Positions 48,363-60,564 of a DNA stretch of 64,000 nucleotides are shown piece by piece. The stretch covers positions 943,787 to 1,007,786 of the forward strand of contig JAJEKV010000013.1 in NCBI GenBank assembly GCA_021234155.1, in the 5' to 3' direction. The stretch comes from Isoetes taiwanensis. Taxonomy: Eukaryota > Streptophyta > Lycopodiopsida > Isoetales > Isoetaceae. The position numbers were made by a program, and so were the translations under genes. The notes under the pieces were generated by a model. The model made no database searches, was not told the DNA's origin, and worked only from the letters and a program-made list of their open reading frames with translations. Within the stretch, counting starts at the first letter, position 1. Each line of letters starts with the position of its first letter.

Positions 48363-49130
48363 CCCTAACTTGTGCATAATATTTTACTATTTGTATGATT
48401 TCAGTAGTTTTCTGAATATTTTTTGTTCTAACAACCTTTCTGGTTAGTTTTTGCAAGTTCTAGATCATTTATTGACTATAGCAGCAATTTATGCAAGTTA
48501 AATAAATAAACTTGGCATGCATTTACCGAATGCATGTATTTGCTGTAATTTACCAGATTATGTAAGACCAATAATCCAAGTTCAATGTTCACTACCTGTT
48601 CAATATTCTCAAGTTCAATGTTCACTACGTGTAAATATTAGTTATACTATTGAAGATCGCACAATAAATTATCTATAACCATCCAAAATTTGATGCCAGA
48701 TTATCCAAAATCAAATGGCTAAGATCATACACAATCTATAAATTACTGAATTTCTTGAAATATCCTTCTTGTAGCGTTAATGTAATCATGTTCAGTTCAG
48801 CTGATCATAGGATTGCCCTCTAACTTCCAATTTCAGCAGTATCACCTGGAATCATAATTACATAGAACATTCTAAATCAGATTTTGTACCTTATATCATT
48901 CTACAAGAAAAAATCAGAATCTACAAGAAAAAATCAGAATAAAAAAATCAGCATAAAGTGTCAAAGTAAGCAATTTTTGCTTTCAAACAAAAATTTTCTT
49001 GAAGGTACAAGCAAAATTGAAACGCAAAAATCAGAATTTGGATTTTGACATCCTACAAGTAAAATCAGAATTTGTACTATAATCTACAAGCAAAAATCAG
49101 AATTTTACATATAAAATATAAACATATTAC
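48363..49130. other. Spacer, no gene recognised
   Basis: Contains small duplications such as AAGTTCAATGTTCACTAC twice at about 48580-48630 and repeated CTACAAGmAAAAATCAGAAT words at about 48900-49100. Confidence 0.4.
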
Positions 49131-49856
49131 CAAGAAAATTATCTTCGTTGCTTTCGGCAGAACTTTCCTCCGAGGTTGAGCTCTCGTTATCATCTTCCAT
49201 CTCTTCATCCTCATCCTCATCCTCCTCCGGCCCCTCAAGATCCTCCACATAATCCTCTTCCTCGTCCTCATCTTCCAGCCCTCCCTCTTCCTCTACCACT
49301 TCCACGGATCTTCCTCGCCTAGTTCCCCTTCTAGTTGATCCTTGGCCTTCCTCTTCCCTTATGACTTCCACCACACCCCTTCCTCGTCCCCGTCCGCTTC
49401 TAGTTGATACTCCTAGCTGCTCATCCTCTCCCTCTACCACTCTCCCTCTTCCCCTTCCCCTTCGACCTCTTCCCCTTCCCCTTCGACCTCTTCTACTTGC
49501 GGCTACCATCCTACTCTGACTCCTAGTGACTCGTCTTGTACTTGTGCTTTCTTCGAAAAACTTTCTAACTAACTCTCGCTCTCTTTCAGATAGCACTTCC
49601 GCAGGGGCAGGAGTAATGTTTGATGGATCAGTCCTTGTCAACTCTAAAGGATTCACCTGCATATTAAAGAGCACAATTAAAAACAAATATCAAAGATTGA
49701 AATGAAATTATGTAAATAATGGGACGAAGGACATTTAAAGATTAAAACATAAAAGGATTGAAGGACCTGTTTTGCTGATTTTCCTCTTGTCTCAAATTTG
49801 TGCATTAGTCTTAGATTTTCTCTTATGAAAACTAGACGCTCCAATTGTGCAATAAG
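49131..49856 (-). pseudogene. Possible hAT transposase C-terminal exon plus RG-rich/acidic tail exon
   Basis: Two minus-strand blocks have splice-like borders. 49856-49767 (30 codons) includes LIAQLERLVFIRENLRL, which resembles the helix after the hAT dimerisation domain. 49656-49131 begins VNPLELTRTDPSNI, then has an RGRRGRGRGRR-type basic run and a long Asp/Glu-rich tail. Borders are AACAG|GT, TGCAG|GTGAAT and TCTTG|GTAATA. The rest of a transposase is not found upstream, so this is a remnant or an unknown gene. The RG-rich run and acidic tail are low-complexity and could occur in an unrelated nuclear protein. Confidence 0.35.
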
Positions 49857-50594
49857 CTTTTATGAAGGTATTGAAGAGATGATGTTATCGTGGACGTGTT
49901 TTGTATCCAAAAAAAATTAAAACTTTTTATTTTGATGTGTTATGGAATTTACGCTATATTTGATGGTTTATATGTTATTTATGAACTTGCAGATGTTTTT
50001 TGATTTTTTATTTATTTTTCAAACAAAAAAACAACATCTCCCATAACACACCAAAGCAAAATGTTTCGATTTTTTCCCACTTGCTCACCATTGACAAAAT
50101 CTTACACTATGTAGCATCAGGCATAAAGATCCATTGCTTTATGTTTTTTAGATCTTTAATGTTGAGTGGTAGTGGCAACTTGATAGAATTCCTGTTTTTA
50201 AGAAAAGATTAGGAAAATTGCCACAACAATCTGCTTGAGCAAAGCAAAAAAAACAAAAATATTTTTTAGGCCCGAACAATCACAAGGCGATCCTCTAGAC
50301 TTGGAAAGTGCACAAATAAGGCAAATAAACAAGTTAGTAATGTACCCATCAATTATTGGATTTTCCTTGCAGGGGAGATCCAAACGCCTGATGTTGATTT
50401 CAGAGTTGCTATACCTTCTCAATAGGGGCTCCCTGTATGTTGTGTTGGTAATGATTTCATTGCACTCTATAGATAGGCACGAGTACTCAGGTTTTTTTTA
50501 TAGGTTATATTGTTTCTTTGTTTATTCTAGTATTTTCATGGCTATTTTTGTATATCTATATATACCCTTTTCTCTAATTTGTACACCACCTTTT
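49857..50594. other. Spacer, no gene recognised
   Basis: AT-rich; a 130-aa plus frame (50235-50627) has no recognisable features and overlaps the repeat that follows. Confidence 0.4.
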
Positions 50595-50840
50595 CCTAGG
50601 CCCCCGAGGGGTCAAAATTTTAATTGAATTAATACAAACCATTATATCCAACACTTTAAAATTAAATTCCTCCTGGAACCCCCTTTAGTTTGGGTGCATA
50701 TTCGAACGGAGGTGACCTAGGGTAGCGAGAGCTGTCAGATGGGCATATTTACTCAAATTTCCTTGATGTACACCATAATCGTTTGTGGGATATTTTTGTA
50801 CAAATTAATATACTGCATAACGAGGTTTGCAAACCAAGCC
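50595..50840. repeat. Partial copy of the foldback repeat family (copy 3 of 3)
   Basis: The left end (TAGGCCCCC..GGGGTCAAAATTTT), the CCCCCTTTAGTTTGGGTGCATATTC block and GGGTAGCGAGAGC are followed by the centre in inverted order relative to 35433-35959. One arm with an inverted centre remains. Confidence 0.65.
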
Positions 50841-51249
50841 CTTGCAAACTGCAAGGATGGGAAAGAGTACCATGTGTCATGCAGAAGCCAGCCATTGATT
50901 TCCATCAAATAAATTTTAAAATTTTAACAAAGCAAACAGTTTTAAACCAACAAGCTTTATTCAGCACTGCACATGCCAAACCTGATCGCTTCAGCACTGC
51001 ACATGTTAAACCTGATCACTCTGAGACATTTGAATGCGACAAGCATTTAGAGAATCTGTAGAGATTATAATAAAGGGGTGAGAATTGAAGGCTGCTTCGG
51101 ATATCATGCCGTAAGCCTACATATATTTTATAATCCTTCATTCTTGGTTAGAAACTACAAAATACTGACATGTACATAAAGCATCTAATAAAATAAACAT
51201 TGTAATAATATAGTTTGCTCCAAATCCATGGAACAAGATTGCATGTCGG
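50841..51249. other. Spacer, no gene recognised
   Basis: A short internal duplication (TTCAGCACTGCACATG twice, about 50959-51007) is the only structure noted. Confidence 0.4.
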
Positions 51250-51596
51250 TGATGGTAATCATGGAGGCCGAAATACATGATCCCAATTATGGGACTGAAT
51301 TACAAAAAAAACTACCTGATGCCATACACCTCTGAAAGACTTACTGCACGGCTTTCTAACGCACCCGAAATTCCTCAAAACAGACACCCGACGTGGGAGA
51401 TATCTGAGATTGAAGCAACGTCAAAACTGACGGTAACCATGGAGGCCGAAATAGATGATCCCGATTCTGGAAATGAAGTAGAGAGAAAATTACCTGATGC
51501 CATAATTCTTAGAAAGTTTACTGCGAGAGCTTTCCAACGCGCCAAAAATTGCTCGAAACGGACATCCGAGGAGGGAGATATCTAAGATTGAAGTAG
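51250..51596 (+). repeat. Diverged tandem duplication, about 170 bp per unit
   Basis: Both units contain ATGGAGGCCGAAATA, AATTACCTGATGCCATA-like, GCTTTCyAACGC and GGGAGATATCT blocks, at about 51262-51404 and 51439-51582. Divergence is moderate. The origin is unknown. Confidence 0.7.
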
Positions 51597-51681
51597 TGCC
51601 CAAACCCTAGCCCCAGTGAGCTGCGCCATCACCAAATCAACCAAGCTTTTATCCAATATTCACATACAATCACACAATCTC

Positions 51682-51817
51682 TTTTTGGGTTGCCCCTAGG
51701 GGGGCAAATCCTCGTTCATGTGGGTTTTTGAGATATTCTAAGCATATGCCGAAATATGCCTAGAATATACTGGAAACTGCTCTAAACTCGCTGTTTGCTG
51801 TAAACTGGCGGTCATCA
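51682..51817 (-). repeat. Short A-tailed retroposon-like repeat (copy 3 of 3)
   Basis: Same family and orientation as 45094-45229, with the terminal hairpin and the GTTTACAG end. Confidence 0.65.
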
Positions 51818-52569
51818 GCGTGGCCGGGCGGATTCTGTGCAAACCGGCTAACCGGCTGAAATCTCTGTTCCGCTTTCGCGTCCGAGGCTAATTCCGAGGG
51901 GATCGGGCTAGATTGATCGTGCGATGGCTATAGATTTAAGGCTTTTTATCGAATCTCACATCTGCCAAAGACAAGTATTAAGACAAGTATTACAGGGAAA
52001 ATATCATCGGGAGACTAAAATTTTGAGGAGATAGTGACGTGAGGTGAGGAACGTACTAGCTAAAAAACTTTTTTATTTGTCTTTGATTCTTACTGATTGT
52101 TTTTCCATGAAGTTTCTGACGAAGATGAGAAAGCCAAGCAAGCAACTTTACAACATCTAGCAAAGCAAAGTGCTTTGCATGATTAGGCAAAACAAAATAA
52201 TGTGCAGGATCCACCAAAGCTAGGTAATTTGGTCTGTTTGCTTCACAGTTTGGCGAATTCAAAGTCTGATAGTTTGTTAATCTGATCCCATCTTTTGCAC
52301 GAAGATGATAAAAATATTTACAAGGGAAGTATTTATATGGAAAAATGGTATTCATCATCTGCAAAAGGAGTGCAGAGTCTCTAATTCAAGGGACAAGGTA
52401 TGGAAATAGACCAGCATGGAACTGTGATAAGGTTCAATGATGCATCTACCTTAGGATATTGGGTTTTGGGAATGGAGTCTGTTGCCTCGGCCTAGAGAAA
52501 GAATGAGTTCAACAATGTTGAGAATTGCATTTGAAAAAACAATACTATTCTACTTGGCGAGAGGACCAA
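51818..52569. other. Spacer, no gene recognised
   Basis: No gene or clear repeat; upstream exons of the PLD-like locus were not identified here. Confidence 0.35.
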
Positions 52570-54630
52570 GTCTGGGAGCATGTTCCACTCAGATACATTG
52601 CCCTTGTTGGCTCCTGGTGATACAGATGATAACCTAGATATGCAAATGCATAATTTTGTAGGGAATGAAGAACGAACTTCTAAAGAAACAGAGGACATGC
52701 ATTTAGCTAGGAAATGGATTGGATATTCCAATGGCAGCCTCGGACACACCAAAGAATGGTGGGATGTTGAGAGGCAGAGCATTGAACTTGGGCAGTGCGG
52801 CCCTCGTGTGAAATGCCAATGCCAGGTATCCTTAAACAATCTATGCTGTTATTGGCAGAATACCTTTTTTTTTTCTTAGGCACATCGTCAGCCACTAAAG
52901 TAAATATTCGTGAAGGAATGGGCAATGATAATTGACTTTGCTGTGAGGCAAGCGCTACAAACTGAGCTAGTGGCATGTTTGTGGCTGATATCCATCGCAT
53001 ATGCTACTTTGGTCCCATCACCACAATCTATGATGTATGATCAATTGGTCTAGGGACTGCCAAAACCAACAGATGTTATAGTCTTAACTAGAAGGTTCTT
53101 TCAGGGACTATTAAACTTCGAAATTGTGTTTGTACACAAAATTTTTCATGACCAGAACTTTTCTCATGAAGAAATTTTTTAACAAGTCATTCGAAGTGTC
53201 GGACAATGATCTACAGGTACCAGCCAGCTTGAAGAAACCAGCATTCATTCAGTTTACTGTTCATGAATAGATAGAGCTGAATACTTTATTTACATAGATA
53301 TTTACTTCCATTTTCCAGTATAGCTGCGGGCAGTTCTAACCATTCAATTTTGGTATCAGAATCAATTTTTTATTTCTGGTCTTGATGGAGATGCAATTAT
53401 ACAAAATCGTGTCTTACAAGCATTGTATACACGGATAGTTCGTGCTTATAAAGAAAGACGTGTCTTTCGGGTTATCATTGTTTTGCCTCTATTACCTGGA
53501 TTTCAGGTGTTCTATGCAAGTGCAGTTATTTAGATTTGAATTTGAGAATAATAAAGACTGTCTCTCTCAATTCTATTGTATTGGAACAGGGTGGGGTAGA
53601 CGATGCAGGTGCTGCATCAGTTAGGGCAATTTTGCACTGGCAATATTGTACCATTTGTAGGGGCAATGCTTCCATTCTTCAACGCCTTCATCAGGAACTT
53701 GGCTCTGAAGCTGAGAATTATATATCGTTTTATGGCTTCCGCAGTTATGGAACACTTTCAGAAACTGGCCCTTTAGCTACAAGCCAAGTATGCAGAAAAC
53801 AAGTTTCTTGCTACAAATGGTCTTTGAATTGGTTAACTAATGTTTTTGCTTTACTTCTGCAGATTTATGTACATAGCAAGATCATGATTAGAGATAATAT
53901 CAGCAAATATAAATGACATAAGCTTGTTAGGCTCTAGGGACTCTGAGGTATTCTCTTGCTTATAGGCAGGCTCAGGTATAACAACGGTACATGAAAGCAG
54001 AATGATTTTTGTGATTGGTTGATAACGAATGGTTTGTTGTTTTTCTCCACTTAAACATCTTGGGGCTGGGGATACTGGACAAATCCTTGCCCACTGGCCA
54101 ATCCATGTATCACATACCAGCATCAAGGTTTGGAGAACTGTGCAATGGTCAATTTCTTGCAATTTCTTGCAAGAGTGTGTAAGACTCCCTGTCTTCTCAA
54201 TAGGTGTATAGCTGCCCAAACTATCACGAAACATTGCATCTTATTGAACACTAATTTGACATTTAGCATGCAGCCCAATTGGCGAAGAGATCTTATTATT
54301 GAAACCATTTTAATGGCAATGAAGAGTAATGTTCATTCAAGCCAAAATTGGCGAAGGGATCTTATAATTGAAACCAGTTTAATGGCAACTTGCAGATTGA
54401 TGTTGTGCTAGAGGATGTTGAATTTGTCGAGTCTATTATGAATGACAAACTCTGGAAAGCTGCAAGATTTGCACAGAGTCTGAGGTTGTCTTTATGGGCT
54501 CAACACCTTGGGCTAAGAAAATCTCAGGTATCCAATTTAGTTTCGTGGTTGCAAAGTGCTATTATAATATCTAGTTTCATCTCATGTCCTCTTCTTTCCG
54601 GTGCAGATAGAGTTTGACTATCTTGAGTAC
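52570..54630 (+). pseudogene. Phospholipase D zeta-like gene, C-terminal half, broken
   Basis: Exon-like blocks with GT-AG borders run in order. About 52570-52825: EWWDVERQSIELGQCGPRV. 53360-53506: NQFFISGLDGDAIIQNRVLQ and RVIIVLPLLPGFQ. 53590-53787: GGVDDAGAASVRAILHWQY. 53863-53947: IYVHSKIMIRDN. 54396-54527: VLEDVEFVES and RLSLWAQHLGL. They match PX-PH-type plant phospholipase D (zeta), which hydrolyses phospholipids to phosphatidic acid. The second HKD motif (H-S-K-I-M-I-R-D) survives. The exon at 53863-53947 is 85 nt against about 102 expected, a 17-nt loss that shifts the frame before NIND..LLGSRDSE. The exon for the QWSAGT...YIE region is not found. A final block from 54607 has no clear match. 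It is not functional as written. Confidence 0.75.
54278..54395. repeat. About 69-bp tandem duplication in a PLD-like intron
   Basis: AATTGGCGAAGAGATCTTAT... at 54277 recurs at 54346 with a few changes, just before the acceptor at 54395. Confidence 0.75.
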
Positions 54631-55540
54631 TTCTTCGAAAGGTTCAGCGAATACAAAAGGCAAAAGCAGGAGCTATTATCTAATGTAGGACAAATTTTAA
54701 CAAATGTCTGCATCTCTGTCTGAGCTTCATGCCTTCATTTCTTTTCTTGAAATTTGTAAACATGGGGTTATAAGGTCGGTAGAAATATAATATCTGACAT
54801 TTACATTCGGGCAAAATGATTACGTCTATTTATATGGAATATGCTTAATTGATAGCCCATTATTAATGACAGTATAAAAATGTTTCACTTTGCACCATGT
54901 CTATTACTTGTATGCTGCAAACCAACCTTAACAGAAGTGTTTTTGCCTATAGTCGTTTGGGTTAGTGGAGAATAATGTCTTTTTTGAGGATGTGATGTAC
55001 ATAAAGAATGTATTCTGCTTTCAAACATGCCTTTCTGTCGTTGTAAGGCACATTAATCACCTTGATTGCTTTATTAGTGTAGTACTTGTAAAATGGTTTG
55101 AGTCAACGACGTTATTGATGGCTTGTCTCACAAGTAAAACATCCACTTGACACAAGCATTTTAAAGAACAATTATTAGGTTGCACTTACAATCTCGCAAA
55201 AGATGTGTCTCTAATTACCACATTATGTACGAACACAATATAATACATGTAAAAGTTCTGTTGTGCCACCTATCAGTAAGAAGCTATGGGCAGTCCATAG
55301 GGCTATATACATAGACAAAATCACTAGATTCGTGATTTGAATGTATTACATATGCCAATGTCAAAACCCTATGCCATATACTCTATCTTTCAGAGTTGTA
55401 AGCATATAGATTGCTTTTATAATGCTCTGCATATATGCACTTGGGAAATTACAATACAATCAGAACTCCAAAAAATTGCATTCATTGATGATAATGGCTA
55501 CTGAATGAGTGCATTAAATGCAAATTTACTTATAATAAAG
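54631..55540. other. Spacer, no gene recognised
   Basis: AT-rich sequence after the PLD-like remnant; no coding signal. Confidence 0.4.
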
Positions 55541-55716
55541 TTTACTTTAGGATGTCAAAACTACTCATCTTAGTAAGAGCTTTATTCTTGCCCGTAAATT
55601 TGTTGTTTTACTTAACTAAATATGAGCATTTACTTTAGGATGTCAAAACTATTCATCTTAGTAAGAGCTTTATTCTTGCCCGTAAATTTGTTGTTTTACT
55701 TAACTAAATATGAGCA
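55541..55716. repeat. 88-bp tandem duplication
   Basis: The unit starting TTTACTTTAGGATGTC at 55541 is repeated from 55629 with a single visible change (CTACTC to CTATTC). It is a recent event. Confidence 0.9.
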
Positions 55717-55890
55717 TATCATAGATTTAGACACATGCAATAAAAAAGACGCAAAACGGAGTCCAAATTCAAAAGTTATGATAAAAACATATTACCATCA
55801 AATCTGCATGGCATGCACTTTGAAAAAAGGTATCCGGATTAAAAAGTACAAAAAGCAGGTACCTATATTGATAGATTTGGGTCAAATCAT

Positions 55891-56796
55891 GTGACATACA
55901 TAAGCTTTCTAAAGAGCCCAATATCATATGAATCTGGCCTCTGTAGCCCAAGTTATGAGCATAGAAACAAATGGCATTCTTTATCTAATGCTTCTCTTGT
56001 TCAAGTGAAACCAGTAATCCTTTATGGTAGTCCAATTTCGGGGGCAGGCTTATCAAAGAAGAGTTGGGATGAAATTGAAAAGGTCCAAAAGAGGTTTTTG
56101 CTCGGAGAATTTGGGGCGAGACCCCAAACACCATATGAAATGTTCTTGGCAGAGGCAAGCATGCTTCCACTTGAGGTAGAAGCTCTTTGCAAGACCATAA
56201 CCTATGTCAATAGAGTGCTTGCTATGGACTGTGATCGATACCCAAGATTGGATTTAGAGCAATCCATTGTTAAAGGTTGGTATTCGGAGGTCAAACATTG
56301 GGCAGAAAGATGGTTGGGTAGTGCAACTTAGCCTGTCTCGCTTAAGTTCATGGAAGTTCACACGCAGGTTTCTGAAATAGTTGTCAAGAAAATGTGGATA
56401 TTGGAATGAGGAAAAGAGGTTAAAAAACAGTTTTATCTTACAAATGTCAATGACTTGCAGGAATACAAAGAACAAAAGTATCTCCTATCCAATATTGATA
56501 GGAAAAACCGGATGCTTATTTCTCAACTACGATTGTCATCGCACACTCTCCATATAGAGTTGGGAAGGTGGACTGGTACTCCTCGTAGTCAGAGGTTGTG
56601 TGCTGGATATCTAGAGCTAGAAATTGAAACAGAGGAGCATGCATTCTTTAGATGTGCTTCTTATGCACATATTCGAGATGTCCATGGTATCCAGGTAACC
56701 TCTCTAAAAGATCTCTTTGATATACCAGCACATCTTTTAAGCTCGTATGTGAAGACTATTTGGAAAAAAAAGAAAAGACATAACGAATTTATTTGA
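55891..56796 (+). pseudogene. LINE-type C-terminal (post-RT) domain remnant
   Basis: Two pieces in one frame, separated by stops (first at 56329-56331), match the region after the RT of many non-LTR elements. The first has VILYGSPISGAGLS, SWDEIEKVQKRFL and EASMLPLEVEAL. The second has ISQLRLSSHTLHIELGRW, then RLCAGYLELEIETEEHAFFR and CASY, a C-terminal zinc-finger-like block. No RT or endonuclease is found upstream, so this is a 5'-truncated, decayed copy. Confidence 0.65.
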
Positions 56797-57037
56797 ATTC
56801 ATGAAAGATTTTGAGTTAGAATGTGCTCTGTATTGAGCGTCTTAAACAATAAATTCTGTATCTTTTTGCCATAGAGGTATGGGGGCCTAAATGGCTTGAT
56901 AAATACATTTATATTTACATTACATAAATGGTTTAGTAATAAGAAACCTCTAATAAAAATCTTATTTTTGATTAAAACATTTTTTTCGACCAAAATTTTG
57001 TAAAATGTGTTTGCAAATGTAATGGGTAAAAAAAAAC

Positions 57038-58500
57038 TTGGGTGATGATCAAGTTAATGTCCCTGACAAACCGACAAAGGAATTTTTTAACAAGACATTT
57101 CTTCGATCTCTAAGGGGCATGTTCGAGACTGAGATGAGTCGTCTAATGGACGATATTCTTGTTGGTACATGTTACTTGAAGATAAATCTAGAGTACACTG
57201 GATGCTTCGACTATAAGCAATAGACATTGGATATAATGACACTCACGCTGATGGAGAGAGAGGTCCTCCATAATGCGAACTATAACACAGAAGTGCAATC
57301 CTCCAGCTCTAGGATTTAAAGTCTAGATATATCCAGAATTTACAAAGAATCATCTACTTGAAATTGCATAATGGACCCTAACTATATTAAACAGATTATC
57401 AATAAAGGTCATGTCTGCATTGATCATATCTTACTGCCAGAGATTGATAAATTGCATTCACTAGGAAAGAAACGTGATAAAGTTGTGAACACAAGTAGAT
57501 ATTCTCTCTACTCCTATGTCTGAGCATACATAGTTGATCTGTGTTGACATGTGTGGCTTTAAACCACATTGGACGGTATCTCAGTATCTAGAATTGTATG
57601 GAAAGATCTCATTACTGACAACATCGAAAATATATCCTCTATTGGTGCTTCTCCTTCCTAGCCACATGCCCAATTGTTTGTATGGTTTTCACAGATCGAA
57701 GGCAGTGGCCACGTTTATATTGGATTATGCGAAGAGCCCAAATTCAAGAGTAAAAAGTGAATAAAGCAACACCAGTACTTTGTCACCGGCATCGTCATTA
57801 ATAGAAATGAGGATAGGGTTATACCTAAGCAGCCAAGATTGGATCTACGGTTTTCTTTGTCAGATCATCAAGGAAAGAAAACTAAGATGCCTGCCTTCGG
57901 ACTGATAGTTGAGGGGACTGATAAGAAAAAAAAGATACACCGGAAGCCAATGTTCACAGGCAAGATGAAATATCATGCAATCGGAATGGATTGTGATTTG
58001 CTCTTCCAACCTCAAACAAAATCGTCTTATGCCCACTACGTTGTGGAGTGGCTTCTTCTCACAAGATGGATATGCGCTCGATTTTTCATCTAGTGCATTC
58101 CTAGGGTTGCTTTAATCCAAAAGATGAAGAGCGTGGCTTTGGAATATGATGACAAGAAAGCAAGGTTTCTGTCAAGTTTTCTTAGACACCTTGACAAGCT
58201 AGCTAATAAGGCTCTAGAAATAGAAGACGAAAAGGAAGTGAAAGAGGAAAAAATATAGAGAAGGGAGAACCATGTTGGACGGCCCCTCACATTCACATCA
58301 CTAAGAGTACAGTGATATCCGATCACTTGGAGGATGTCTTCAGTAATTATGCTAAGAGATTGGACAGAGTAAAGAGAGGTATATCTAATTTGGTGAGGGA
58401 TGTGGCCGCTATAGATCCTTTTTTAAAAGCTAGAAGCTTTGAATGACGGTTTGGATATCTTGATGCCGCTAATGGGTCATCTTCTAAGCCCTCAGGATGC
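57038..58500 (+). pseudogene. Unrecognised coding remnants
   Basis: Several plus frames with coding-like composition but stops between them lie at 57038-57223, 57534-57764, 57839-58093 and about 58105-58447. The second-last includes KKTKMPAFGLIVEGTDKKKK; the last is rich in Lys/Glu (RHLDKLANKALEIEDEKEV). They may be pieces of one decayed element or gene. I recognise no family. Confidence 0.3.
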
Positions 58501-60264
58501 TATTATCTGGAATGTACATAAAAGTTCAGCAATATAATACTTGACCTGAGAATAATCGTCATGAGATTCTTCTCACCTTCATTGATGCTATTCCTATTGA
58601 GTTATGAATGTTTTTGTCTATACTTAAATCATTATGTCGCTTATTTATGTGTCTTCTTGGTAGAAAAGATCACATTGGTGATCTTCTCCTCCTTTTATCA
58701 TGTATTGTAAGGTAGCTTGATCCTTTAGTATAATCTCAATTCAGACGTATATATTAGGTACAATGATGTTGATCGTAAGTGAAGCATACTAATTTGCGAT
58801 TATTGCGCGGCTTGAAGGCTTTCTTGCTTCGAACGAACCATGATTAATTACAAACTAGCCTTCTAAATGCATGCTACAGGCTATTTGAAGCAAAATGAGA
58901 ATATGTTTTTTCTCAAATTAACAAATTCGTGCTTATATCACCTCTCATCCTTTCCTTGGTTGGGCACCGAATGTTGCTTCCACCCGTTCTTCCATTCTCT
59001 ACCTAGTTCGCTCAGTTTGACGCCTCCTTGTTTAAGATATATTTTCTCGCATTAAAGTTGACGAGATATAATTTTAACTTCCCTAGAAAATCTTTCTACC
59101 TTCATCCCCTCATTTACTGGGTGTTCCACGCCTACTATGTATATTGTTTACGTTATCCCCCCTAGATATTGTACCCTTACGACCTGAAAAAATTCCTTCT
59201 TTCCTATGCTCACACCCAACTTAATATTAATGTTTTAATGATGCGCTCTTACTTAGCTCGTCTCTAGTGCCTCCTTCCATAGCCACCCACATTCTCTTAT
59301 CTTTCTTACTCTACTATGACAAAATATCTTATTTGACTTTGAATTAAATATAGATTCCCTTTCTATTACTTACCTCTATGAATGTGTGTCGGGTGTATTA
59401 TATGCATTTACAGGACTATTAAAACAAACATTATACGTAAAAAAAAAAAAACCTTGCGAAATATGTGCGCTTACTGGACTACCCGCTTCATAAAATTCAT
59501 ATAGAATAAAAGCTTTCTACAAAAATCCTTTGAATTATAGCAATAACTAGCTTTTATCATCCCAAGCTATCTTCTATAAGGGTAGAGGCATGAAAGGGTG
59601 GCTAAAAAATAGGCCCTTCTTTTACATTTTATGTATTTTATGTATGTAAAATGTAAGTTACTTGTACGCTTATTACATGTTGATCATAAAAAATCATGTG
59701 AATCACATTTGATGTTATCATCTACAAGCATAGGAAATGATGGTCTTACAAAATGTAAATCATGCTTACCAAGGCAAACATGAATAAATGTAATAATAAA
59801 TGTACATTAATTTACATAATCCCGTTAAAAAATGTAATAAAATGTACATCAATTGACACCAAATTAGAGATACACTTTCTTGCTTTTACCCATAACCCCT
59901 CTCTAGCCATGTGGGAACATTTCTTGCCGCCTTGATTCGTAAATGGTATCTCGCTTCCAGCATTAGTTGGGCATCAGTGCAGGCGGCTGCACTTCATGCA
60001 ATGAAGCTTCCCACATCGGCTGCAAGTTGGGAGTCGGTCTTTTAGACACTCACAACCATCCCATATGCAGAATGAGTTGAGCTCTTCTAGCTTTTTGTTG
60101 AATAGCACTTGCTATTTCACCAGGAGCGCATTGGACAACTCATGCCTCATCCTTTTCGGATTTGGTGATCTGACTCTTGATTCTACAACTCTCTTACATT
60201 GATCAGAAGTCATGCTTGATCTGGGAATCCTAAATCCTAATCCTTAAACCTTCCCTTCATCCCC
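58501..60264. other. Spacer, no gene recognised
   Basis: About 1.7 kb, T- and A-rich, with frequent AATGTAAAT-type words at 59620-59860. No gene seen. Confidence 0.4.
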
Positions 60265-60335
60265 CAATTGAGTTATAGTGGTAACACACTAGTCTTAGAG
60301 AAATATGTCTCAAGTTCGAGGCTGCCTAGAATCAC
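60265..60335 (+). repeat. tRNA-like (SINE head) sequence
   Basis: AGTTATAGTGGTAACACAC (box A-like) at 60271 and AGTTCGAGGCTG (box B-like) at 60312 are about 40 bases apart, as in tRNA-derived SINEs. No cloverleaf with an intact acceptor stem was found, so it is not called a tRNA gene. Confidence 0.4.
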
Positions 60336-60370
60336 ATTCAATGTGAGGTGGTTCCCAACAATCACACAAC

Positions 60371-60510
60371 TAAGCAATGTTAGAGTGGCGTGTTGTGTTT
60401 CTAACTCTACACAAAACTATACTGAATTTGACATTCGTTCTAAGCAATGTTAGAGTGATGTGTTGTGTTTCTAACTCTACACAAAACTGTATTGAATTTG
60501 ACATTCGTTC
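60371..60510. repeat. 70-bp tandem duplication
   Basis: TAAGCAATGTTAGAGTG... at 60371 recurs from 60441 with about three or four substitutions. Confidence 0.88.
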
Positions 60511-60564
60511 TAAGGCCCTTTTTCCACGGTAGTCTTATTTCTGAAAGTCACATATTTTATCAAA

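Noticed and set aside
60265-60335. Functional tRNA gene
   Set aside because: Box A and B spacing fits, but stems do not pair and no anticodon loop is evident.
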